Shown one piece after another: positions 39,204-48,506 of a DNA stretch of 64,000 nucleotides; position 1 is the stretch's first letter; each line of letters opens with the position of its first letter. The notes under the pieces were generated by a model that did no database searches, was not told the DNA's origin, and saw only the letters and a program-made list of their open reading frames with translations. This DNA is from Poriferisphaera corsica (lineage in GTDB: Bacteria > Planctomycetota > Phycisphaerae > Phycisphaerales > Phycisphaeraceae): positions 1,844,175 through 1,908,174 of the forward strand of contig NZ_CP036425.1 of NCBI RefSeq assembly GCF_007747445.1. The letters run 5' to 3'. Made by a program: the position numbers and the translations under genes.

Positions 39204-39917
39204 TTATTGAATCTGAGTAGTGCGGCCAGTAATGGTGACGCGACCATCTGCAATCATTTGAATGGCTTCCGGGAACGCTTCGCACTCTTGTTCAAACACA
39301 CGAGCCTGCACATCATCCGGCGTATCGCCGGTTAACACCGGACACGTCTTTTGCAAAACAATCGGTCCAGTGTCGTAAGTCTGATCTGCAAAGTGGACCG
39401 TGCACCCAGAAATCTTTACGCCATGATCAACGACAGCCGAATGGACATGCATGCCGTGCATCCCCTTCCCTCCAAACGATGGCAATAAAGCTGGGTGGAT
39501 GTTGATGACCTGATTTGCGTAGTCATCTGGTATATCTAGCAATGACAAGAAGCCAGCCAAGCAAACCAGATCAGATCCTGTCTCACGGACAAAGTTGAAA
39601 ATAACGTCCGAGAACTGCGATGTGGTCTCGAAATCCTTTCGCAAGACTTTTTGCACTTCAAACGTGCCGTATCGGCTTGTCATTTCTTTTTTGCCGAGTG
39701 CTTCTCCCCTGCCCGCGAGCTTCGCTGATATTTTCTCGTAAGCCTTGCTATTTGAGCAGATTACAGTTGCGATTTGCGCTTTGAGTTTGCCTTCATCGAT
39801 CTTGTCGAGCAGGTTTGTGAGCGTGGTGCCGCCGCCGCTGATGAGTACTGCCAGGCGGATAGGATTGTTTTTAACAGCTGGGACGATTGGACTTACTGAT
39901 GATTGAGCGTCTGGCAT
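39204..39917 (-). CDS. purN: Phosphoribosylglycinamide formyltransferase
   Basis: A 237-residue enzyme of purine synthesis that formylates glycinamide ribonucleotide using 10-formyl-tetrahydrofolate. It has L-I-S-G-G-G-T-T-L-T-N-L near residue 24 (phosphate loop), V-C-L-A-G-F-L in the middle, the catalytic N-I-H-P-A-L-L-P-S-F-G-G-K-G-M-H-G and later D-T-G-P-I-V-L-Q. It is slightly longer than E. coli PurN because of an N-terminal extension and an insertion of about 15 residues around G-E-A-L-G-K-K-E. It is divergent from gluQ and is the first host gene to the right of the provirus. Confidence 0.93.
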   Translation of the reverse strand: MPDAQSSVSPIVPAVKNNPIRLAVLISGGGTTLTNLLDKIDEGKLKAQIATVICSNSKAYEKISAKLAGRGEALGKKEMTSRYGTFEVQKVLRKDFETTSQFSDVIFNFVRETGSDLVCLAGFLSLLDIPDDYANQVINIHPALLPSFGGKGMHGMHVHSAVVDHGVKISGCTVHFADQTYDTGPIVLQKTCPVLTGDTPDDVQARVFEQECEAFPEAIQMIADGRVTITGRTTQIQ

Positions 39918-40077
39918 CTGTCTACTCTTTATAAAGTTGGTTGCTTGCGAGTGTTGCGGCGTTTGGCGTGCGTGCGGGATCGTGTTGTTGTGAGGGATGA
40001 GGGGATTGAGGGGGGATGCGGGGGGGATTGATTGTATGTGTTTATCTTCAGGCGTCTTACGATTAACATAGCGTGCG

Positions 40078-41175
40078 ATGAGTACAGATCAAATTCCCAC
40101 AACAAGACTAGCACCTTCACCGACGGGCGCATTACACCTGGGCAACGCGCGGACGTTTCTAATTAACTGGGCGATGGCACGGCAGGGAGCGCGTTTTAAT
40201 GAGAAGACGGGCAAATGGCAGGGGGGCGAAAAAGTGGTATTTCGGGTGGAAGATCTTGATGGGCCACGAGTTAAAACGGGCGCGGATGCGGGAGCGATTG
40301 ATGATCTCAGGTGGTTGGGATTGGATTGGGATGAAGGGCCCTACTACCAACGAGATGATCTGAGTCGCTATCAGGCGGCACTGAACAGTTTGTATGACAA
40401 GGGTTTAATTTATCCTTGCCGGTGTACGCGGAAAGATATCAGATTGGCTTTATCAGCGCCGAATCAGGGTGATTTGGCGGGTCATGAAACACGATACCCA
40501 GGGACTTGCCGGGACTCCGATATGGATGCAAAGCCTGTGTTGTCAGAAAGTTCGGAGGATTGGACGTGGCGATTGCGGGTGCCTGATGAAGCGATTGTGT
40601 TCGAAGATTCAGTGCATGGTCAGATCAGTGTCAATGTGCAGCGTGATGTGGGCGATTTTATTGTGGCGACGAAAATGGGTTTGCCATCGTATCAATTGGC
40701 AGTGACGTTAGATGATGCACATCAAGGGGTTACACACGTTGTAAGGGGGGATGACCTGCTGGGGTCAACGGCGAGGCAGCTCTTGTTGTACCGGTTTTTA
40801 GAGCTTGAGCCCCCTACTCGCTGGACGCATTTACCGCTGGTTGTGGGCGAGGATGGGCGGCGGCTGGCCAAACGGCATGGGGACACGCGTGTCAGCTATT
40901 ATCGTGATATGGGCGTGCCTAGTGCATATATTATCGGACTTCTGGGGTCATGGTCGGGTATGCTTGCTGGGGACGATGAGGCGGGTGGCGATGGCCAAGG
41001 GGATTTGAGTAGCCGGGATGATGAGCGGAACTTGGGGCGTACAGCGCATATGGCGATGGATGCGAGGACGTTCAGTGAGCGGTTTGATTTGCGGCGAATG
41101 GGCGGCGAAGAAGTGGTATTTACGAGTGCGGATCATCGCTGGTTAATGTCCGGTATCTCTGATGATAAAACGTGA
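40078..41175 (+). CDS. gluQ: Glutamyl-Q tRNA(Asp) synthetase
   Basis: A 365-residue truncated paralogue of glutamyl-tRNA synthetase. The Rossmann part has R-L-A-P-S-P-T-G-A-L-H-L-G-N (HIGH-type motif), E-D-L-D-G-P-R, Y-P-C-R-C-T-R-K-D (zinc-knuckle cysteines) and R-L-A-K-R-H-G-D in place of KMSKS. It lacks the C-terminal anticodon-binding domain, as GluQ does: the enzyme glutamylates queuosine at position 34 of tRNA-Asp. Compared with the E. coli enzyme of about 300 residues, it has an insert near residue 50 and a tail of about 60 residues without clear domain. Confidence 0.88.
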   Translation: MSTDQIPTTRLAPSPTGALHLGNARTFLINWAMARQGARFNEKTGKWQGGEKVVFRVEDLDGPRVKTGADAGAIDDLRWLGLDWDEGPYYQRDDLSRYQAALNSLYDKGLIYPCRCTRKDIRLALSAPNQGDLAGHETRYPGTCRDSDMDAKPVLSESSEDWTWRLRVPDEAIVFEDSVHGQISVNVQRDVGDFIVATKMGLPSYQLAVTLDDAHQGVTHVVRGDDLLGSTARQLLLYRFLELEPPTRWTHLPLVVGEDGRRLAKRHGDTRVSYYRDMGVPSAYIIGLLGSWSGMLAGDDEAGGDGQGDLSSRDDERNLGRTAHMAMDARTFSERFDLRRMGGEEVVFTSADHRWLMSGISDDKT

Positions 41176-41711
41176 TTGCCCTATCGAATTTGTGTTTTTG
41201 TGCGCACGTTTTGTTTTATTAATGCTGTGATTATGACGTGAATATCGCGCATAAAAGCGATGTTTTAATATCTAACTTGCGATTAGGTGGTGAGTTAGCG
41301 TCTGTGATGTTCGATTTTTCTTAAAAATGCCATTTTGATTAGTTTTGGTCAAAGAATCTCATCATTTGCAGAGTAATGATCAAAGAACAATGAGAAAAAC
41401 GGCAACTTTTGTATGATTGTAAAAAGTGTGCGCACAAAAGAGGCCTGTTTGTGATGGGTTATCGTTCAAATCGTGCGTCACCCCCCTTCCCTATTATCCC
41501 CCCAGGCTTTCGCGATTGCTTCTGCCCCTGTCTATAAATTCTTGCTACAAGGGTGATGTTGGCATGTCTCCAATAATCAGAAAACCGTGATCGATCACTT
41601 TGGTGGGTTCTAGCCTTACATATAAAAAGGTTGAAGCTTTGTGTTGCTTCAACCTTTGCGTTTTAGATTTTATCATTGCTTATCAGCCAATGAATCTTAT
41701 GCGTGTTCGCC
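41176..41711. other. Intergenic region with GCGCAC palindromes and a terminator
   Basis: A 536-base gap between convergent genes. GTGCGCAC occurs at about 41203 and the perfect palindrome TGTGCGCACA at about 41418. The only other clear element is the terminator at 41624-41658. I see no gene. Confidence 0.45.
41624..41658 (-). terminator. Terminator of the repetitive surface-protein gene
   Basis: AAAGGTTGAAGC pairs with GCTTCAACCTTT (12 bp) over an 8-base loop; on the minus strand TTTTTA follows. Confidence 0.9.
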
Positions 41712-44700
41712 TTATGATGCGGAGCGTCTTCTGACAAAGAGTAGGCCGCCCATACCCAGTAACGCGAGGGATGAGGGTTCGGGGACATTCTTGAATGTGA
41801 AGTATGCTTGAGTGTTAGCGGCGGCGTTGAATGTTTGGGAATTCAATGAGCTTGTGCTAGTTCCATAATGAGAAGCGAGTAACAACTCATCGAAGTATCC
41901 GACAGTACCGTCACCGTCGATATCGCCGGTTGCCCAGCTAAATAGGCCGGTCTGGCCGTATGAGGCTGCCAAGATTGTTGCATCAAGATCATTAACAACA
42001 CCGTTAAGGTCGATGTCGCCGACAAGTGCTGTTTGGGCAGTCACGCTATCCGTTGCGTATAGAACTGCTAGTCTGGTGTGGTAATCAAGGCGGTTGCCAG
42101 TGATGTTATCGAACTTGCCGGTGATGGCGGCTGCATCAATGAGTGTATATTGATCACCTATCTGGCTGATAGACGTGTTGTCAATATTAGCGATTTTTAA
42201 TGTGCCTGCGAGGGCTGCGTTTTGAGTGACGTTGAGTGCGATATCCTCGGTTGGGGTTGTGAGTGTGAAAGCGAGACCGCCGTCGTTTTGGATCGTCAGG
42301 TTTTCAGTCTGGAAGTTTTGATTGACTGAGAGGAGGCCGTGATTGATGTTTGTGTTAACGAAACGGTTTGTACCGGCAGCATCCTGTTTGTCGAGGTTGA
42401 GTTTCCAAGTGTGGTCTTTGGTGTTTGCGTCGCCTTGTTCTACGTTGAGTGTTTCGATGTTGTAGAGGTTGTAGTTGTATGAGCCGGAACCACGCAGGGT
42501 GAGTGTGTCTTGATCGCCCTCACTGGTGTTACCATTAAGATTGATATCGCCGACGATGTTTGCACCGGTCGCAAGCGCAACAAAGTCGTCACTAGAACCT
42601 GAGGCTACGATTGCGGCGGTCGCAGAGCTTGTATTTGTAGCGACTGCGGAGACAGTGCCTGAGATGTTGTTGAGGTTGAGCGTATTGCCGTATATACCGT
42701 ATACCGCAGTTGCACCTTCAACTTTGACTGATCCGCTGAGGTCATTGAGGGAGATAGTGCCATTTTTGGCGTACATGCCGTAGGCGTAGCTGTTAGGTGT
42801 GGAGACATTGATTTCGCTGTTTTCAGTTAGCGAATTCATTGTGATGTTTTGAGCGGCGCTGATGCCAACTGCTTTTGAGTTGCTGCTATTCACAATGATA
42901 TCACCCGCGTAATCCTGATTGATTGTGATGCTACCGTTGCCGGATATTATGCCACAACTATCATCGATTGCAGAGATTTCAATACGACTGTTTTCCGTCA
43001 CAGCATTTGCAGTGATACCATTGTGCGCGTTGAGGCCGTGAACTTTACCACCTTGAGATTCAACGATGATATCACCGGCAATATCGCCTGCAATGGAGAG
43101 TTGATTGCCAGCAATTATACCGTATATATAAGTACCATTGCCTTTTACTGTGGTGTTGCTTGAATCTGCGATTTCATTGAGTGTTATATTATTTTTAGCG
43201 TAAATTCCGCGTGCGTTTTGATGGCCAGATTCTACATTGATGTTACCAGCCACACTGCCGATGCTAATGTCACCGTAGCCTGCGAACAAGCCATTAACAT
43301 CCCATCCTGTTGCCGCGACTGAGATCGAGCTTTTATTGGTTAGATTACCGATGGTAATGTTTTGATAAGCAGAAAGGCCGCATGCCCTGGAAAGATTATT
43401 CACTTGATTTTTGTCGGCATTAATGGTGATATCACCCGCAAAATCATTGGTGATACTGATACTACCAAAGGCTGCTTCGATGCCTCTAACACTACTGTAT
43501 CCACTGACATTAATATGGCTCGTTTCGGCTACGGCATTAGCGGTAAAGTTATGGTTTGCGTAGATACCACTGTTCGCATTTCCTGTTGAACTTACATCAA
43601 TATCTCCGGCGAGATTGCCTGCAATGACGATGTCGTTAGCGCTTGCTCTGATCCCGCTGTTATAACCACCATCGGCATTGACTCGGATATAACCCGTATC
43701 GGCCATGCTGCCGAGCGTTATGCCTTTGGCATCAAGGCCGTATGCGTTGGAGAATGTGTTGCGGTTTCCGGCTGTTACGAGAATTTTCCCTGCGAGACTG
43801 CCAGCAATATTGATATCGCTGCTGTAGGAGTGCAGTCCGCTTGCGTAGTTGCCATCACCAGAAATAGAGATGGTGCTATCCGCGGTTATTGAGCCGCCAA
43901 TATTAATACCGCCGTTGCCAGCCAGACCCATTGCTCCAGATTTGAGGTGTGTGTTTACTTGATTTGGGTCAGTGATTTTGTCAGCTTTGATGTTGATGTC
44001 ACCAGCGAAATCATTGGTGATATACAATGTACCGACTTGCGAGTTCAGGCCACGAATGTTGTAGCTGCCGGAGACGTTCACATTGCTGGTGTTGCTGACA
44101 TTGTTGATGGTCATATCATTGCGAGCGTAAAATCCGTATGCGTTATAGCCACTAGAAATTGTGTTAACTTGCCCTGCAAAGCTGCCGTTTACGTTGATGT
44201 CGCTACCCCATGAGAACACACTGGCAGTCTGATCGCTATCGCTGATGACGCTGATTATGCCTGATTGGGCGATGCTGTCGAAGTTAATGTCGCCTCTATA
44301 TGCATACAAGCCGTAAGTGCCGAGACTGGCTGCTGAATCATCATATCCAGACTGAACCTGTAGGGTGCCAGCGAAATCACTGAAGTTGATATGACCTGTG
44401 CCTGAGTGGTTGAAGCCCCGTGTGTTTAGGCCGGTGCTTGTTACTTGTAGTAAAGCGGTATTCGAAAAATTGACATCAAGGGTGGTGGCTGAGCCTGTTG
44501 AGAATCCTTGGAAGGTGGCTTTATCTGTGTTGATCGAAACTTTGCCATCGTAGTTGATTGTTGCAGGATGATACGTGTAGAGCCAGTATCCGTTGTTGGT
44601 GCCTGTGAAATCGACCTGATGAGGAGAGGCGGGATTCGTGCCTGTGATATTCTGGCCTACATTGATGATGTTATCACCAGTGGTTTGGACTTTGTAGGGT

Positions 44701-44837
44701 TCTTCGCCAATACCGATTTGATAATCGTGTGTATTTGTTGAAGTTTCGCTGAAGCCGGCATGGGAAGTGCTGACTAAGGACATCGCGCAAAACGCGGCTA
44801 GCAAAGTAGCGGTTTGATACTTGGGTACTTTTATCAT
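41712..44837 (-). CDS. Large repetitive secreted protein with dockerin-like domain and PEP-CTERM anchor
   Basis: A 1041-residue protein with a signal peptide (ending S-T-S-H-A at about residue 28). Residues about 60-760 consist of degenerate beta-helix-type repeats with recurring words such as G-L-x-A-x-x-x-I-x-I, S-x-I-x-V-S-G and I-T-N-D-F-A-G-D-I. Near residue 925-985 two dockerin-like calcium loops occur (G-D-I-D-L-N-G-V-V-N-D-L-D and G-D-I-D-G-D-G-T-V-G-Y-F-D). It ends with V-P-E-P-S-S-L-A-L-L-G, a hydrophobic stretch and F-V-R-R-R, a PEP-CTERM sorting tail. Probably exported and processed by an exosortase system; no exosortase gene is in the window. Confidence 0.88.
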   Translation of the reverse strand: MIKVPKYQTATLLAAFCAMSLVSTSHAGFSETSTNTHDYQIGIGEEPYKVQTTGDNIINVGQNITGTNPASPHQVDFTGTNNGYWLYTYHPATINYDGKVSINTDKATFQGFSTGSATTLDVNFSNTALLQVTSTGLNTRGFNHSGTGHINFSDFAGTLQVQSGYDDSAASLGTYGLYAYRGDINFDSIAQSGIISVISDSDQTASVFSWGSDINVNGSFAGQVNTISSGYNAYGFYARNDMTINNVSNTSNVNVSGSYNIRGLNSQVGTLYITNDFAGDINIKADKITDPNQVNTHLKSGAMGLAGNGGINIGGSITADSTISISGDGNYASGLHSYSSDINIAGSLAGKILVTAGNRNTFSNAYGLDAKGITLGSMADTGYIRVNADGGYNSGIRASANDIVIAGNLAGDIDVSSTGNANSGIYANHNFTANAVAETSHINVSGYSSVRGIEAAFGSISITNDFAGDITINADKNQVNNLSRACGLSAYQNITIGNLTNKSSISVAATGWDVNGLFAGYGDISIGSVAGNINVESGHQNARGIYAKNNITLNEIADSSNTTVKGNGTYIYGIIAGNQLSIAGDIAGDIIVESQGGKVHGLNAHNGITANAVTENSRIEISAIDDSCGIISGNGSITINQDYAGDIIVNSSNSKAVGISAAQNITMNSLTENSEINVSTPNSYAYGMYAKNGTISLNDLSGSVKVEGATAVYGIYGNTLNLNNISGTVSAVATNTSSATAAIVASGSSDDFVALATGANIVGDINLNGNTSEGDQDTLTLRGSGSYNYNLYNIETLNVEQGDANTKDHTWKLNLDKQDAAGTNRFVNTNINHGLLSVNQNFQTENLTIQNDGGLAFTLTTPTEDIALNVTQNAALAGTLKIANIDNTSISQIGDQYTLIDAAAITGKFDNITGNRLDYHTRLAVLYATDSVTAQTALVGDIDLNGVVNDLDATILAASYGQTGLFSWATGDIDGDGTVGYFDELLLASHYGTSTSSLNSQTFNAAANTQAYFTFKNVPEPSSLALLGMGGLLFVRRRSAS

Positions 44838-45192
44838 TGGGGTGATTCTCTCTTAATAGAAATTGCCTGCACGGATAACCAATCTGACTAAATGCAGTGT
44901 TTAGCAGATACATTTACTTGCTCAATGAAATGAATGTGATGATTAGGATATTACTTGTGACTATTAAGACAATAAAGTATTAAAATATACTTTTCAATGG
45001 TTAATACTTATTAACAAATAGGTAGGTATTGCTAGGTGTATGTAGATTGTAGATATAGATGAAATGTTGTTAATGATTTGATGATCTTTGTCTATGTCTA
45101 ATCTATTCGTGTGATGGATTTTGAATTGATGTTACGTGTTCGGGCCGATGATTGGTTGTAGATGCGCTTTTATGGGATCGGTTTAATACGCT
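44838..45192. other. AT-rich upstream region of the surface-protein gene
   Basis: A 355-base gap between divergent genes. It is strongly AT-rich and must hold both promoters; apart from the palindrome at its right edge, I cannot assign any site. Confidence 0.35.
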
Positions 45193-45219
45193 TAGGTTAG
45201 CTTGCGGCAAGCTAACCTA
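45193..45219. promoter_or_regulatory. Perfect 27-base palindrome upstream of the zinc-ribbon gene
   Basis: The arms TAGGTTAGCTTGC and GCAAGCTAACCTA flank a single G. It lies 12 bases before the start at 45232, so it would either bind a dimeric regulator or form a hairpin occluding the start in the mRNA. Confidence 0.55.
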
Positions 45220-45231
45220 GTGGGAAGGTAT

Positions 45232-45870
45232 ATGACGGACAGGGTGCTTGCGATTACGTCTGATTATTTAGTTAAGAAAACACTTCTTGGGAAGAAGGTT
45301 GTGGAGTATGTGTGCGGGCATTGTGGGGCGGAGCTGGTTTCATCTTTAGATGAGGCGGGGATGCTGGATCGTTGTCCGATATGTCGTGGGGCGTTTCATG
45401 TGCCGGGTGATGCGGTGAAGGCTGGTGAGGAGCTTAGGAAACAGCAGAAAATTGATTGCGAAAAAGAGGCGGCCAATAAGCGACTGAGTCAGGCAAGGAA
45501 GCAAGCGTTTAGGCAAAGAGAGCAGCGAAAGATTCAGGTGGCGGCTGTATTAGCACAGCATCAAGAATTTGAAAAGTTAAGCCAATATGTACCAAGCTAC
45601 TGGGCGATGAAAGCTGTGGGTACGTTATGTATTGTTCTGGGTTATTGCACACTGGCTTTATATGTCGTATTTCTTGTGTGTGTTGTCATGTTTAGCATGC
45701 TTGGTGCTATTCAGGAATATTACGCGATTAGTGTGGTTGAAGTTGCCATGATATTAGGAGGTAGCACAGCTATAGTTATCACGCAATTCATCATTGCGAT
45801 TGCGCTTGGTAATGCGTTGCATTGTTTAAGAGATATGGCGCAGAATAGCTATCGGCTGTTAAAGAAATAG
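45232..45870 (+). CDS. Zinc-ribbon protein with two membrane segments
   Basis: A 212-residue protein. C-G-H-C-G near residue 28 and C-P-I-C-R-G near 49 form a zinc ribbon. A charged coiled coil (K-Q-Q-K-I-D-C-E-K-E-A-A-N-K-R) follows, then two long hydrophobic segments in the second half (L-C-I-V-L-G-Y-C-T-L-A-L-Y-V-V-F-L-V; I-L-G-G-S-T-A-I-V-I-T-Q-F-I-I-A-I-A-L). I chose ATG 45232 because the frame upstream begins inside the palindrome. Function not recognised; similar zinc-ribbon membrane proteins are common in Planctomycetes. Confidence 0.65.
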   Translation: MTDRVLAITSDYLVKKTLLGKKVVEYVCGHCGAELVSSLDEAGMLDRCPICRGAFHVPGDAVKAGEELRKQQKIDCEKEAANKRLSQARKQAFRQREQRKIQVAAVLAQHQEFEKLSQYVPSYWAMKAVGTLCIVLGYCTLALYVVFLVCVVMFSMLGAIQEYYAISVVEVAMILGGSTAIVITQFIIAIALGNALHCLRDMAQNSYRLLKK

Positions 45871-45882
45871 CAGCATTGGTAA

Positions 45883-46896
45883 CTAGATCAGTTCGTGGAG
45901 GAATTTGAGAGTTTGGGTGATTTTGGTGGTGTTGTTTTTTTGTAAAAAGGTGCGGAGAAGCATGAGGCTGCGGAGATAGAAGGCGGCTTGGAGGATGTGG
46001 TTAGAAATGGGTTTTGTATCGCTTTGCTTTGCATGCGCGTGGTAGCCGGCAAGGAGCTGTTTAGTTTCGGCATGAGAATGGGGAGGATGGCTAATTGAAT
46101 CGATATGGATGCGAATGATGGCGAGTGCGAGGCACATAGCGGGGTGCGTGATACGAGAATTGGGATCGAAGATGATGAGTTGATCGTTGGGTGTGATGAA
46201 GATATTGCTGGGTTTGATATCACAATGGCAGTTTGAAGGAGGGCGATCTTTAAGATCGTTTTCCAAAGTGCGGATTGCTTGCTGGGCGAGTTTGGTGCTG
46301 ATGGACGGGATGATATTTTGATTGATGAGGTTGGGGAGGTGATGTGTGAGTAGAGCGTCGTTGATTTCATCGGTGAAGGTGGGGTGTTGGCCGATGTGTG
46401 GGTTTTGAGGTAAGGGGCGTCCAAAGTTAGAGGCTGTGGCCTGATGCATTCGAGCAAGCGTTTGCCCGAGTTTATGGGGGACATTGCGGGCGATACGTTC
46501 AGGTTGATCGATTGCGTCTAGTAATGGATATGGTAGATACTCTAACAGTAAGATAGGTAGTGGTGTGATGTGATTTGCTGGGAGGACGTCGAAGACGATG
46601 GGGGTTTGGATGTTTTGGTTTTGCCAAGCGGTAAGGAAGGCGGCTTCGGATGGGATAACGTTAGGGTGCGGGGCTATTTTGGCGATGAAAGTGTGGTGAT
46701 GGGTTGAGGTGATATGAGCGACGATGGATTCTTGTGCGTCATGATGGGTGAGGTAGGTGATGGATTTTATAGTGTGGTTGTGTTGCTTGAGAGAGTGGGA
46801 GAGCCAATGGTGTGCATTTTTGCGTAGGTTGATTTGTGAGGAGTTCATCCATGATTGGATGGTTTTTGCGGGCGGAATGTTTGTGAGTGTGGGCAT
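45883..46896 (-). CDS. Aminoglycoside phosphotransferase (APH)-family kinase
   Basis: A 337-residue protein of the APH/choline-kinase fold. The Brenner motif C-H-C-D-I-K-P-S-N-I-F carries the catalytic Asp and Asn, and L-I-I-F-D-P-N is the metal-binding motif (usually D-x-D/E). The N-lobe has S-E-A-A-F-L-T-A-W near residue 82. The layout (L-P-I-L-L-L-E-Y-L-P, L-G-Q-T-L-A-R-M-H) resembles fructosamine-3-kinase relatives that repair glycated proteins, but the substrate is not determined. Single gene, convergent with the zinc-ribbon gene. Confidence 0.75.
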   Translation of the reverse strand: MPTLTNIPPAKTIQSWMNSSQINLRKNAHHWLSHSLKQHNHTIKSITYLTHHDAQESIVAHITSTHHHTFIAKIAPHPNVIPSEAAFLTAWQNQNIQTPIVFDVLPANHITPLPILLLEYLPYPLLDAIDQPERIARNVPHKLGQTLARMHQATASNFGRPLPQNPHIGQHPTFTDEINDALLTHHLPNLINQNIIPSISTKLAQQAIRTLENDLKDRPPSNCHCDIKPSNIFITPNDQLIIFDPNSRITHPAMCLALAIIRIHIDSISHPPHSHAETKQLLAGYHAHAKQSDTKPISNHILQAAFYLRSLMLLRTFLQKNNTTKITQTLKFLHELI

Positions 46897-46965
46897 GAAG
46901 TCTGTTTTAGTGTGTGATGTGTTAGGAGTAAAGGATAAGTCTGGAGAGTAATGATATCGTTCGCT

Positions 46966-48222
46966 CTAATCGGTGGAGGATGTTTGTGGTTCTGGTGTCG
47001 TCGATGTGTGGTGTGGGGATTGTTGGGTTGATGATTTGGTGAGGATGAGTGTTACGAGGAAGATGAGGCCGAGGGATGCGGAGAGGATGAGGGAGTTGGT
47101 GTAACCGTTGCCGGGTAGGAGGCTCCATGAGATGAGGAGGATGGCGAAAGAGAGGCGGCCGAGGAGAGATTGTATTGAGTAATAGGTTGCGCGGAGTGAA
47201 GGCTCGATGAGTGGTGTGGTTTCTCTGCGGACAATGGGCTGTGTGATGGCGCCGGGGAGCGAGCGGCCGAGGAGGAGAATAAGGATGATGAAGTAGCCTT
47301 GTACGATGAGGAGTGAGATGGTGAGGATCTGAAGCAGGGTTGCGAGAATGATGACGCGACGTGAGCCGAGTTTGCTTGCGAGATTGATGGATTGGTGAGT
47401 GAGGTATGCGGCGAGGAGTGTTGAGAGGGTGGTGTGTATGGCTGTGTATAGGGGGATCGTGTCGGGGGTACTGACGAGGTAGTTTTTGAAGTAGACCTGA
47501 TAGAACTCGTAAGGGACGTGGTTGAGTACGGTGATGCCAACGGTGAAGATGAAGAGGAAGCGGAGATTGGGGATGGCAAGTGGTGCAAAAGATCTGCGGA
47601 GTTGCTTGAGGAAAGGTGGTGGGGCTTGACGTTTGTGGCAGCCGATTTCGGGGTCGACGAGGAGGAAGGCAATGATGAGGAAGTTGAGGAATGCGAAGAG
47701 GAAGGAGACGGCGTAGGCGAGTCGGTATTCGCCGACCCATGCGAGGAGTCCGCCGATGATCGCGGCGGATGCGGAGATGATGAGGCCGTTGGAAGCGAGT
47801 GAGGCCTCGCGCTGGCCGTAGGATTTTTCGAGGTTAAGTGAGGCGAGTAGCGCGTAGTGGAGTGTTGTGTCGGTGCCAGAGAAGAAGGCGAAGCCTGCTG
47901 CGAGAAAGATCTGGCCGACGGCGAGTAAGAGGAATGAAGGGGCGAGCGTGAAGGAAGCGTAGGCCAGGGAAAGTGAGATGCTGCCGATGAGGAGGGTTCT
48001 TTTGCGTCCGAGTTTGTCGGAGAAGTAGCCGGAGGGGACTTCGAGTAGGAAGACGGAGGTGTAGTAGATGGCTTCGAGGAGGAAGACTTGTTTGAGGGTG
48101 ACGATTGATGAGAAGAAAAGGATGAAGAGTGAGGCCCAGAAATAGGCGCGAGTTATGAGCGCGATTGCGGTGTAGGCTTTCAGGGCGCGGAGTAGAGCAT
48201 GTTGGTTATGGTTGCAGCTCAT
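46966..48222 (-). CDS. MFS transporter
   Basis: A 418-residue membrane protein with about twelve hydrophobic segments. The loop after segment 2 reads G-Y-F-S-D-K-L-G-R-K-R, the MFS signature, and a shorter version S-K-L-G-S-R-R appears in the second half. The C-terminal 25 residues are Ser/Thr/Pro-rich and cytosolic. No substrate is indicated by the sequence; it follows the APH-family kinase on the same strand after 70 bases, and the two could share a transcript. Confidence 0.85.
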   Translation of the reverse strand: MSCNHNQHALLRALKAYTAIALITRAYFWASLFILFFSSIVTLKQVFLLEAIYYTSVFLLEVPSGYFSDKLGRKRTLLIGSISLSLAYASFTLAPSFLLLAVGQIFLAAGFAFFSGTDTTLHYALLASLNLEKSYGQREASLASNGLIISASAAIIGGLLAWVGEYRLAYAVSFLFAFLNFLIIAFLLVDPEIGCHKRQAPPPFLKQLRRSFAPLAIPNLRFLFIFTVGITVLNHVPYEFYQVYFKNYLVSTPDTIPLYTAIHTTLSTLLAAYLTHQSINLASKLGSRRVIILATLLQILTISLLIVQGYFIILILLLGRSLPGAITQPIVRRETTPLIEPSLRATYYSIQSLLGRLSFAILLISWSLLPGNGYTNSLILSASLGLIFLVTLILTKSSTQQSPHHTSTTPEPQTSSTD

Positions 48223-48442
48223 TGATTACAGATTCTGAGGTTGCAGGTGGTGATGTCAGGAACAACGCTATTTTAACAAGATCTATTAGCGAGGGTAATT
48301 CGTTTGGATGGTCATGCGTATGTGGGACTGATGGCAGTTATACGTCATGGATGTGATACTAGTTCTAATCAGATGATAGTTTAATGATCTGTATCGCATA
48401 AGGATTAGTTGTCGTCATTGCAGTTGGTTGAAGGGTGTTTGT

Positions 48443-48476
48443 AAAAAAGCCCACGACCGGTGGCCATGGGCTTGAA
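48443..48476 (-). terminator. Terminator of the serine hydrolase gene; dispersed palindrome copy 3
   Basis: On the minus strand TTCAAGCCCATG, a 9-base loop and CGTGGGC are followed by six T residues. It has the TTCAAGCCC-plus-palindrome design of the copies at 10218 and 16062, and here it clearly works as a terminator. Confidence 0.7.
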
Positions 48477-48506
48477 GATATTGAAATTATGATTGAGATG
48501 GTGGCG

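Noticed and set aside
46922-47740. A 272-codon Arg/His/Pro-rich frame
   Set aside because: Shifted frame of the MFS transporter gene, without domain character.
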